Origin: an uncultured Sphingobium sp.
GTDB lineage: Bacteria > Pseudomonadota > Alphaproteobacteria > Sphingomonadales > Sphingomonadaceae
DNA: 7,606 bases
Reading direction: 5' to 3'
Assembly (NCBI GenBank): GCA_913773715.1
Contig: CAJYHD010000211.1
Location: 1 to 7,606, forward strand
In this document: positions 1-5,878 of the stretch, one piece after another
How positions within the stretch are numbered: the first letter of the stretch is position 1
Layout of the letters: the number at the start of each line of letters is the position of its first letter
Translations under genes and position numbers: made by a program
Notes under the pieces: model-generated
The model's input: the letters and a program-made list of their open reading frames with translations, nothing else
What the model was told of the DNA's origin: nothing
Database searches by the model: none

Positions 1-121
1 CGAAGCCGATCACAATCGGCAGCATCGGTCCCAGCAGGAAGAAGATGAAGGTCCGCGACAGGATAACGGCGGAAAAATCACGCCGGGCGATGACGAAGGC
101 GGCGCGCAGCAACTCGCTCAT
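1..121 (-). CDS. ABC-2 type (NatB-like) transporter permease, N-terminal fragment
   Basis: Only the first 40 codons lie in the window; the rest runs off the left edge. The fragment begins MSELLRAAFVIARRDF and continues SRTFIFFLLGPMLPIVIGF. This is a short cytoplasmic amphipathic start (about residues 1-19), then the beginning of a first membrane segment (about 24-40). The pattern 'ARRDF...SRTFIFFLLGP' is what I know from the NatB/YhaP-like ABC-2 permeases that pair with NatA/YhaQ-like ATPases. The ATG overlaps the TGA of the ATPase gene in an ATGA, which implies translational coupling. A good Shine-Dalgarno (AAGGGG, 129-134) sits 7 bases upstream inside the ATPase gene. The likely role is the membrane half of an exporter; the substrate cannot be told. 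Family call is inferred from a short fragment plus context. Confidence 0.72.
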   Translation of the reverse strand, partial: MSELLRAAFVIARRDFSAVILSRTFIFFLLGPMLPIVIGF

Positions 122-1080
122 GCTGCATCCCCTTGCGCTGGCGTTGCCTGCATCGCCTTTGCCGCCGCCTCACCCGCGATCGCGACGAACGCGTCATGCA
201 GGCCGGGACGCTCAATCGACAGGCTTTCGATCCCGGCATCGCCGTCCATCAGCGCGCGCAGCAGCGGTTCGATGCCTTCGTCGGGCAGGGTGAAATGCAG
301 CGCGTCATCTTCCGCCACCGTGTCGGGGGGCAGAGCGGCGCGCCAAGGCCCATCGACGGCACGCGTGCGCAGCCGGACCTGCGGACGTAGCCGGTCCCGC
401 GCGTCGCTCACCGTCCCCTCGAAGCGGATGCGCCCGCCCGCGACGATCGCGATCCGCTCGCACAGCCGTTCGGCATGGGCGATAACATGGGTCGAAAACA
501 ACACCGTCACCCCGCGCCGCGCCTGTTCACGGATCAGCGCTTCGAGCTTTTCCTGATTGATCGCATCGAGGCCGGAAAATGGCTCGTCCAGGACGATGAG
601 GCGCGGCTCATGGACGATGGTACCGAACAGTTGTACCGTCTGCGCCATCCCCTTGGACAGCTGGCGGATCGGCTTGTCGGCGGACGTGCCCATGCCATGT
701 CCCTCCAGCATGGTACGTGCTCGCTGCCGTCCGACCTTCAACGGCAAGCCCCGCAGCGCGCCCATGAAGGCAATCGCCTCATACGCCTTCATCGACGGAT
801 AGAGGCCGCGCTCTTCGGGCAGATAACCAACCTGCCGCGCCATCTTGAGCGGGGCCGACGCGCCCAGCAGGGCGCGATGCCCCTGATCGGGATCGATGAT
901 GCCGAGCAGCGTGCGCAGCAGCGTCGTCTTGCCTGCGCCGTTCGGCCCCAATATGCCGTATATCGTTCCGGCGGGCACCGCGATGTCGATGCCATCGACC
1001 GCGCGGAAATGCTTGAACGTCTTGACAAGCCCGTGCCCTTCGACGGCATAGGCAATGGAAGCAGGGGCGTCGCCGTTCAT
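118..1080 (-). CDS. ABC transporter ATP-binding protein (NatA/YhaQ-like, DUF4162-type tail)
   Basis: A 320-residue cytoplasmic ATPase that would power export through the permease encoded next. Visible motifs in order are Walker A GPNGAGKT (45-52), a Q-loop region GYLPEERGLYP (85-95), signature LSKGM (141-145), Walker B LIVLDEP (161-167), D-loop SGLD (169-172) and switch histidine H198 in STH. About 100 residues follow the nucleotide-binding domain (roughly 225-320) and match the C-terminal extension (DUF4162) of this subgroup. The Q-loop position carries glutamate, not glutamine, and the signature has Lys for the first Gly of LSGGQ; both are, from memory, common in YhaQ/NatA-type ATPases. The ATG at 1080 was chosen because homology begins there and AGGG lies just upstream. 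The frame stays open to 1179, but that stretch is antisense to queG and looks non-coding. The end overlaps the permease ATG. Substrate unknown; sodium, drug or lipid export are all possible. Confidence 0.93.
   Translation of the reverse strand: MNGDAPASIAYAVEGHGLVKTFKHFRAVDGIDIAVPAGTIYGILGPNGAGKTTLLRTLLGIIDPDQGHRALLGASAPLKMARQVGYLPEERGLYPSMKAYEAIAFMGALRGLPLKVGRQRARTMLEGHGMGTSADKPIRQLSKGMAQTVQLFGTIVHEPRLIVLDEPFSGLDAINQEKLEALIREQARRGVTVLFSTHVIAHAERLCERIAIVAGGRIRFEGTVSDARDRLRPQVRLRTRAVDGPWRAALPPDTVAEDDALHFTLPDEGIEPLLRALMDGDAGIESLSIERPGLHDAFVAIAGEAAAKAMQATPAQGDAA
1022..1052 (+). promoter_or_regulatory. Candidate promoter for queG, inside the ABC ATPase gene
   Basis: A perfect -35 TTGACA (1022-1027) is followed after 19 bases by a weak -10 CATAGG (1047-1052). 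Transcription would start near 1059, about 44 bases before the queG GTG. The -35 is strong, but the spacing is long and the -10 poor, so this is tentative. It is plausible mainly because only 22 bases separate queG from its divergent neighbour, so a queG promoter must lie inside that neighbour. Confidence 0.35.
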
Positions 1081-1086
1081 CCCGCC

Positions 1087-1114
1087 CTGATAGTCTGGAC
1101 CCGTGGCCGAGCAA
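1087..1114 (-). promoter_or_regulatory. Weak candidate promoter for the ABC ATPase gene
   Basis: On the minus strand, TTGCTC (1109-1114) and TATCAG (1087-1092) are 16 bases apart, just upstream of the ATPase ATG at 1080. Transcription would start at or almost at the start codon. The boxes are only partial matches, and a promoter further inside queG is equally possible. Confidence 0.2.
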
Positions 1115-2149
1115 ACCGAAACCTTGGAACAGCGCCTGAAGGCGGAGGCTGAGCGGCTGGGCTTTGCCTCGTGCCGCATCGCGCGCGCCGACGCCGCGCC
1201 GCAGGCGGGCGAGCGGCTGCGCCAATGGCTGGCCGAGGGGCATCATGGCGACATGCTGTGGATGGAGGAGCGCGCCGAGCAGCGCGGGTCGCCGCAAGGG
1301 CTGTGGCCCGAGGTGCGCAGCGTCATCATGCTGGGCATGAGCTACGCCCCGGCTCGCGATCCGTTGGCGCTCGAAGCCCATCCCGACCGCGCCCGCTTTT
1401 CCGTCTATGCGCAGGGCAAGGATTATCACGACATCGTCAAGAAGGCGCTGAAGGCGCTGGCGCGCTGGCTGGTGGAACAGCAGCAATCCGCGCTCAAGGT
1501 GTTCGTGGATACGGCACCCGTCATGGAAAAGCCGCTTGCGATGGCGGCGGGCCTTGGCTGGCAGGGCAAGCACAGCAACCTCGTGAGCCGCGACCATGGC
1601 AGCTGGCTGTTCCTCGGCTCCATCTACACCGAGATCGACCTTGCGCCGGATGCAGCCGACACGGACCATTGCGGCAGCTGCACCGCCTGTCAGACCGCCT
1701 GCCCGACCGATGCTTTTCCAAGGCCCTATGTGGTCGATGCCCGCCGTTGCATTTCCTACCTTACCATCGAGCATAAGGGGCCGATCCCGCACGACTTGCG
1801 CGAAGGGATCGGCAACCGCGTCTATGGCTGCGACGATTGTCTGGCGGTCTGCCCTTGGAACAAGTTCGCCGATGCGGCGGCCGCCAATCGCGCGTTCGTG
1901 GGCCGCGCCGAACTCGCCGCGCCCGAGATCGGCGACCTGCTGGCGCTTGACGACGCGACCTTCCGCGAGATTTTCTCCGGCTCCCCTATCAAGCGGATTG
2001 GTCGCAATCGCATGGTCCGCAACGCTGCGATCGCGGCGGGAAACAGCGGCGACGCGCGCTTGCTGGAACGATTGCGGGGGCTGCTGACCGACGAAGACCC
2101 GGTGGTGGCGGAAGCGGCAGGCTGGGCGATCGAGCGGATCAAAGGCTAA
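1103..2149 (+). CDS. queG: Epoxyqueuosine reductase QueG
   Basis: Cytoplasmic cobalamin-dependent iron-sulfur enzyme that reduces epoxyqueuosine to queuosine at tRNA position 34, the last step of queuosine synthesis. At 348 residues it is in the family's range (E. coli about 379). The N-terminal cobalamin-binding domain (DUF1730, about 1-180) contains [11 protein letters not shown] with the conserved acidic residue D136 and the GWQGKH segment. Two 4Fe-4S clusters are shown by C190-x2-C193-x2-C196-x3-C200-P and by C216 plus C243-x2-C246-x3-C250-P. The tail (about 285-348) resembles the HEAT-like repeats of QueG. The start is GTG: an in-frame TAG at 1091-1093 excludes anything longer, and homology to other QueG N-termini begins right here ([14 protein letters not shown]). 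The ribosome-binding site is poor (GGA at 1097-1099). A TTG at 1124 is a less likely alternative. It diverges from the ABC ATPase and converges on the lipoprotein gene. Confidence 0.97.
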   Translation: MAEQTETLEQRLKAEAERLGFASCRIARADAAPQAGERLRQWLAEGHHGDMLWMEERAEQRGSPQGLWPEVRSVIMLGMSYAPARDPLALEAHPDRARFSVYAQGKDYHDIVKKALKALARWLVEQQQSALKVFVDTAPVMEKPLAMAAGLGWQGKHSNLVSRDHGSWLFLGSIYTEIDLAPDAADTDHCGSCTACQTACPTDAFPRPYVVDARRCISYLTIEHKGPIPHDLREGIGNRVYGCDDCLAVCPWNKFADAAAANRAFVGRAELAAPEIGDLLALDDATFREIFSGSPIKRIGRNRMVRNAAIAAGNSGDARLLERLRGLLTDEDPVVAEAAGWAIERIKG

Positions 2150-2152
2150 GGC

Positions 2153-2524
2153 CTATTTCGCCTGCAAGGCTGCCGCACAGGCCGCTGGATCGATGTCCGT
2201 CCCGCCCGGATTGCGCGCATCGACATGCGTCACCACCGGCTCCTTGCCGCGCGCCGGCGCATAGAGATAGGCGTCCAATATGCAGCGCCCATTGGCGAAT
2301 TGCAGCTTGCGCACCGTCGTCTCGCGAATGTCGAGCCGGGGCGTTCCGAACATCTGCGTCAACTGCCGCGCATCGTTGCCGAGCAGCGGCCCGTGCTTGG
2401 TGAAGGCGCTGGCCGGCGGTCCCGCAGGTGGAGGGATGCTGGCGGCGGGTGGCACCACGCCACCCCCGCACGCGGCAAGTGGCACCGAAAGGCAGGCAGC
2501 CAGAAGAAGGCGGGCAGAAACCAT
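2153..2524 (-). CDS. Small uncharacterised lipoprotein with possible BamE/OmlA-like fold
   Basis: A 123-residue exported protein that I cannot assign to a named family. It starts with a typical lipoprotein signal: basic MVSAR, a hydrophobic stretch, then lipobox LAAC (16-19) with C19 as lipidation site. Glycine at +2 suggests outer-membrane sorting, by the rule known from other Gram-negatives. A Gly/Pro/Ala-rich linker covers about 20-40. A small domain follows (about 45-120) with LLGNDARQLTQMFGTPRLD and KLQFANGRCILDAYLY. The helix-then-'FGxP' beginning and short beta segments recall the SmpA/OmlA/BamE two-layer fold; this is inference only. C81 and C116 could form a disulfide in the periplasm. 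It lies 3 bases downstream of the EI24 gene and is surely cotranscribed; a purine-rich GAAAGAGAAAG in the end of that gene may serve as ribosome-binding site. Confidence 0.85.
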   Translation of the reverse strand: MVSARLLLAACLSVPLAACGGGVVPPAASIPPPAGPPASAFTKHGPLLGNDARQLTQMFGTPRLDIRETTVRKLQFANGRCILDAYLYAPARGKEPVVTHVDARNPGGTDIDPAACAAALQAK

Positions 2525-2527
2525 GGC

Positions 2528-3193
2528 TTACGGCTTTCTCTTTCGTCCGAGCAGCATATGCACCGCCATAGCCGCGCTCCAGATCGGCGCAAGCAGGTTG
2601 ACCAGCGGGATCAGGAACAAAATCGCCGAAGCGAGGCCCATCAGCCACCGGTCGCCGCGCGACAGGGCGGGAAGCGACGGATGGCGCGGCTCGACCATGT
2701 CCGCCATGTCGCGCCCCAGCAGATAGGCGTTGAGGATCAGGAACAGCCCGACCGTTCCGACGCCCGTCAATAGCAGCGCGATGTAGAGCGGCAATGCCAG
2801 CAGGTTCCAGCCGATTGCGCGCGCCAGCGAGGCAAGCGCCAGACGCACGCTGCGCCCCCAGCCCACAGGTCGCGCGGTCCGCGCCGCATCGGGGTAGCTG
2901 TCGCGCTCGACCGCTTCCACGATGTCGTCGGCGAACAGGCTCATCACCGCCATCGCGATCGCGCGGAACAGCAGCCATCCCGCTGCGACCACCGCCAACA
3001 CCGTCGCCGCCGCCTCGGCAAATCCGACTCCGCCCCAGCCGAGCCACAGTCGGGCACCATGGAAGCCCCACCAGAGCAAAGCCGCCAGCCCACCGAACAG
3101 CAGCAGCGTCAGCGCCAGCGTCTTGAGCAAAAGCCGCCGCGCAGCCGGATGAAAGATCGACGGAAATGCGCGAAAGAGGGCAGCGATGACCAT
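2528..3193 (-). CDS. EI24 domain-containing (CysZ-like) inner-membrane protein
   Basis: A 221-residue polytopic inner-membrane protein. Hydrophobic segments lie at about residues 22-42, 60-84, 125-160 (probably two passes) and 185-215 (one or two passes). The loop LFADDIVEAVERDSYPD (87-102) and the motif NAYLLGRDM (155-163) are characteristic of the EI24/CysZ (PF07264) family as I remember it. CysZ in enterobacteria takes up sulfate, but most EI24 proteins in alphaproteobacteria have no shown substrate, and no sulfur genes are visible here, so sulfate transport should not be assumed. The chosen start is the ATG at 3193. A TTG three codons upstream (3202) is in frame but has no support. No Shine-Dalgarno precedes the ATG, consistent with the nearly leaderless promoter described separately. 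It is the first gene of a two-gene unit with the lipoprotein. Confidence 0.88.
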   Translation of the reverse strand: MVIAALFRAFPSIFHPAARRLLLKTLALTLLLFGGLAALLWWGFHGARLWLGWGGVGFAEAAATVLAVVAAGWLLFRAIAMAVMSLFADDIVEAVERDSYPDAARTARPVGWGRSVRLALASLARAIGWNLLALPLYIALLLTGVGTVGLFLILNAYLLGRDMADMVEPRHPSLPALSRGDRWLMGLASAILFLIPLVNLLAPIWSAAMAVHMLLGRKRKP

Positions 3194-3202
3194 AAGAGGC
3201 AA

Positions 3203-3231
3203 GCTATCCGACCGCTTGGCACCCGCGTCAA
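3203..3231 (-). promoter_or_regulatory. Candidate promoter for the EI24-lipoprotein unit
   Basis: On the minus strand, TTGACG (3226-3231) is followed after exactly 17 bases by GATAGC (3203-3208). TTGAC is the typical alphaproteobacterial -35; the -10 is only a partial match. Transcription would start near 3196, leaving 2-3 bases before the ATG at 3193. The absence of any Shine-Dalgarno there agrees with a nearly leaderless message. Confidence 0.45.
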
Positions 3232-3242
3232 TCGCCTATAGA
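3216..3242 (+). promoter_or_regulatory. Candidate promoter for adenosine kinase
   Basis: TTGGCA (3216-3221) and TATAGA (3237-3242) are 15 bases apart (16 if the -35 is read as CTTGGC). The -10 is good and the spacing is short. Transcription would start near 3249, giving a leader of about 27 bases that carries the ribosome-binding site. It overlaps the opposite-strand promoter candidate at 3203-3231. Confidence 0.45.
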
Positions 3243-3264
3243 GACAGCGCAATTTTGATTGATC

Positions 3265-3269
3265 AAGGA
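3265..3269 (+). promoter_or_regulatory. Ribosome-binding site fixing the GTG start of adenosine kinase
   Basis: AAGGA is 6 bases upstream of GTG 3276. It decides the start against the in-frame ATG at 3186, which would add 30 unlikely residues and lies upstream of the predicted transcription start. Confidence 0.8.
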
Positions 3270-3275
3270 ATCTTC

Positions 3276-4277
3276 GTGACCGCTTCCGCCCCCACTCTGG
3301 ACGTCGTCGCCATCGGCAACGCCATCGTCGACGTTCTCGCGCGCAGCGACGACGCGTTTCTCGCGCAGCATGCGCTGACCAAGGGCGGCATGCAGTTGAT
3401 CGACGCGGACATGGCGGAAACGCTCTATGCCGACATGCCGCAGGCAAAGGAAATCAGCGGCGGATCGGCGGCGAACACGCTTGCGGGCCTCGCGGCACTA
3501 GGCGCCAAATGTGGTTTTATCGGCCAGGTAAACGAAGACCAGCTTGGCGAAGTGTTCGCGCATGATGTCCGCGCGCTCGGCATCAAGTTCGACACCGCGC
3601 CGGTGCAGGGCGACATGCCGACCGCCCGCTGCCTGATCCTCGTGACGCCGGACGCGCAGCGCACGATGAACACCTTTTTGGGCGCATCGCAGTTCCTACC
3701 CGAAAGCGCGCTTGACCTCGACCTCATTCGCTCGGCGGGCATCCTCTATCTCGAAGGCTATCTGTGGGATCCCGAACAGCCGCGCGCCGCGATGCGCGCC
3801 GCCATCGATGCCGCCCGCGAAGCTGGCCGCAAGGTCGCCTTCACCCTGTCCGACAATTTCGTGATCGACCGCCACCGTGCCGACTTCATCGACTTGATCG
3901 AAAACGGCATGATCGACATTCTCTTCTCGAATGAGGGCGAGATCCAGTCGCTCGCGCAAATCGACAATTTCGAGCAGGCCCTTGCCCGCTTTGCCGACAA
4001 GGTGCCGGTGCTGGTATCGACCTGCGGCGAACGCGGTGCGGTCGCGATCGTCGATGGCATCCGTCATGAAGCGCCCGCCGCCCCGGTCGAGCGCATCATC
4101 GACACGACGGGCGCGGGCGATCTGTTCGCCGCCGGTTTCCTCGCCGCGCATATCGAGGGACGCAGCGTCGAGCAGTGCCTCTCGCTCGGAGCGTCCGCGG
4201 CGGCTGAGGTCATCTCGCACTGGGGCGCACGTCCCGAGGAAGACCTCAAGATCATCCGCGACCGGCTGTTCGCCTGA
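3276..4277 (+). CDS. Adenosine kinase, PfkB (ribokinase) family
   Basis: Cytoplasmic sugar/nucleoside kinase, 333 residues, of the subgroup annotated as adenosine kinase in sphingomonads (adenosine + ATP to AMP + ADP, purine salvage). Visible PfkB features: N-terminal VVAIGNAIVDVLA (10-22), GGSAAN (62-67) with the glycine-rich substrate-side motif, the NEGE segment (219-222), and the C-terminal DTTGAGD (276-282) forming the anion hole with D282 as catalytic base, followed by FAAGFLAA. The GTG start is supported by the Shine-Dalgarno at 3265-3269 and by homology beginning with the first beta strand. Substrate specificity inside PfkB is hard to read from sequence; adenosine is the favoured call, but another nucleoside or sugar kinase cannot be excluded. 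The gene is single, with its own promoter candidate and a terminator 17 bases after the stop. Confidence 0.93.
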   Translation: MTASAPTLDVVAIGNAIVDVLARSDDAFLAQHALTKGGMQLIDADMAETLYADMPQAKEISGGSAANTLAGLAALGAKCGFIGQVNEDQLGEVFAHDVRALGIKFDTAPVQGDMPTARCLILVTPDAQRTMNTFLGASQFLPESALDLDLIRSAGILYLEGYLWDPEQPRAAMRAAIDAAREAGRKVAFTLSDNFVIDRHRADFIDLIENGMIDILFSNEGEIQSLAQIDNFEQALARFADKVPVLVSTCGERGAVAIVDGIRHEAPAAPVERIIDTTGAGDLFAAGFLAAHIEGRSVEQCLSLGASAAAEVISHWGARPEEDLKIIRDRLFA

Positions 4278-4294
4278 CCTCTGTCCGAAGGAAG

Positions 4295-4331
4295 AAAGGC
4301 CCGCCCGTTCGTCCTCCGGGGCGGGCCTTTT
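4295..4331. terminator. Bidirectional rho-independent terminator between adenosine kinase and flippase genes
   Basis: A perfect 12-bp inverted repeat, AAAGGCCCGCCC (4295-4306) and its complement (4319-4330), encloses a 12-base loop. On the plus strand it ends in TTTT (4328-4331); on the minus strand the hairpin is followed by TTTCTTCCTT. It lies 17 bases after the kinase stop and only 4 bases after the flippase stop, so it probably terminates both converging transcripts. Confidence 0.9.
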
Positions 4332-4335
4332 CGTG

Positions 4336-5868
4336 TCAGGCGACCTTCTGCTTTCGGAACAGAGTCCGGTCCTCCGGGCCAAAGCCCCACCGCCAGATCA
4401 CCACGCCATAAGCGCCCAAGATCGCCCAGACGCCAACGGCCAATTCCACCCACTCAAGGCTGGCCGGCAGCGCGACGAAGGCCGCTCCGACGATGCAGGC
4501 GACACCGGACGCAGTCAGCAGCGGCCAGCGCCAGGCGTTGACCTTGGCTTCCAGCAACCGTGACAGCAGCCGCGCCTTCACCAACGCGCCCAGCCCGAGC
4601 GCGAGACACAACGCCAGCGCAGGCGCTGCGGCGATCCACATTGGCGGCATCGCCAATCCCCGCGCGGCGAGGATCAGCGCGAAGCTGAAAACCGCCTGCG
4701 TTGCGATCATCCCCAGCGAAATCATCAGGTTGCGGTGCCGCGCGATATAGACCAGCGCCGATTCGCTCACCACTGCCGTCGCCGCGACCACTTCGGCCAG
4801 CAGGAGGAAGGCAAGCGCACCGGTGCCGCCCACGAAATGCGGGCCGACCAGCCCCATGACCGCTTCACCCGGAATACCTAGCGCGAGCGCGATGCCGGCC
4901 TGCGCCGCGATGATCCAGAAACCGACCTGACTTACCTGTCGCGCGATGGCGGCAAGGTTGTTTTCGGCGAGGTTGCGGGTGATGACCGGTCCCAGGATCG
5001 GATCGAAGCTGGTCTTGAGCTTCTGCGGCAGCGACGCGACCTGTTGAGCGACATAATAGATGCCGATAACCGCCGGACTGACGAACAGGCCGAGGATCGC
5101 CATGTCCAGCCTGCGCGATCCCCATTCTACCCCGTCCGCTGCCGCCAGCGGCAGGTTGCGCCGCGCCAATCGCCATAGTCGCAACCAGTCAGGTCGCCAT
5201 CCTACCGACACGCCATAATGGCGCAGCAGCGGGATCAGCGACGCGACATAGGCCGCCGTCATCGACAGTGCATAGGACATGATGAGGCCGTCCCGTGTCG
5301 AATAGAAGGCGAAGGCGAACGCCCCGATGCTGATCGTCCACGGCTCGATGATCGCCCGCGCTCGCACCGTTGCGCCGACATCGAACTTGTAGGCGCAGGC
5401 GGCGAGCGCCACGTCCGATCCCGCTACCGCGATGACGGTCAACGCCAGCAGCCGGTCGAGACCATTGATGCTCGAGTTGGGGAACATCGCCTGCGGAAAG
5501 GCCATCAACAGGCCCATGCCGATGAGAGAAGCGATCAGCGTCACGACCATCGCATCGGTCACAACATGATTATGCGGCCGCTCCGTCTGCGCCAGCGCGC
5601 CTGCAAGGCCGCGCTTCAGCCCAAGCGTGGCAATCTGCGCTACGAATTCGACCACCAGCACGGCATAGGCGAAGCGACCCAGCGCATCGGCCCCATACCA
5701 GCGCCCGGCGATAAACAGGAATGGCAATCGCGCGGCAAGCCGCAGCAGAAAGCCGAAGATATTGGTGCGCCCGCCCTTTGCCAGCGCGGCGATATCATCC
5801 TCGTCGCTCTGCACGGCGGAAGAGCCTGCCAGCGGCCGGACCGGGTCATCGATGGGAGGAGTGGGCAC
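4336..5868 (-). CDS. Polysaccharide/oligosaccharide flippase-like membrane protein (MOP superfamily, Wzx-like)
   Basis: About 510 residues, with some 12-14 hydrophobic segments spread over the whole length after a Pro/Asp-rich cytoplasmic tail of about 30 residues. The first segment follows ALAKGGRTNIFGF and contains RLPFLFIAGRWYG, the usual opening of Wzx/RfbX-type lipopolysaccharide-biosynthesis proteins in sphingomonads. Such proteins flip lipid-linked glycans across the inner membrane. No single catalytic motif exists to check, so the call rests on topology, length and style. The start is uncertain. GTG 5868 follows the gpsA stop by 10 bases; TTG 5904 would overlap gpsA and add 12 residues; GTG 5814 is a shorter option near where homology begins. 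None has a strong Shine-Dalgarno, suggesting translational coupling to gpsA. It is the last gene of the tsaD-gpsA unit and no glycosyltransferase is nearby. Confidence 0.85.
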   Translation of the reverse strand: MPTPPIDDPVRPLAGSSAVQSDEDDIAALAKGGRTNIFGFLLRLAARLPFLFIAGRWYGADALGRFAYAVLVVEFVAQIATLGLKRGLAGALAQTERPHNHVVTDAMVVTLIASLIGMGLLMAFPQAMFPNSSINGLDRLLALTVIAVAGSDVALAACAYKFDVGATVRARAIIEPWTISIGAFAFAFYSTRDGLIMSYALSMTAAYVASLIPLLRHYGVSVGWRPDWLRLWRLARRNLPLAAADGVEWGSRRLDMAILGLFVSPAVIGIYYVAQQVASLPQKLKTSFDPILGPVITRNLAENNLAAIARQVSQVGFWIIAAQAGIALALGIPGEAVMGLVGPHFVGGTGALAFLLLAEVVAATAVVSESALVYIARHRNLMISLGMIATQAVFSFALILAARGLAMPPMWIAAAPALALCLALGLGALVKARLLSRLLEAKVNAWRWPLLTASGVACIVGAAFVALPASLEWVELAVGVWAILGAYGVVIWRWGFGPEDRTLFRKQKVA

Positions 5869-5878
5869 GGACAGGGCG

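Noticed and set aside
475..1152. 225-codon open frame on the plus strand opposite the ATPase gene
   Set aside because: Antisense shadow of a gene with complete Walker and signature motifs; no supporting start signal.
779..1792. 337-codon open frame on the minus strand across queG and the ATPase gene
   Set aside because: It is antisense to the well-supported queG and out of frame with the ATPase; its composition is Arg/His/Ala-rich low-quality sequence typical of shadow frames in high-GC DNA, with no motif.
2139..3071. 310-codon open frame on the minus strand over the EI24 and lipoprotein genes
   Set aside because: It reads the same strand in another frame; the EI24 frame has clear membrane segments and family motifs, and the lipoprotein frame a lipobox, while this one is Arg/Gly-rich and featureless.
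3186..3275. Longer adenosine kinase starting at ATG 3186
   Set aside because: The extra 30 residues do not look like a kinase N-terminus, overlap the EI24 start, and would lie upstream of the predicted transcription start; GTG 3276 has an AAGGA at 6 bases.
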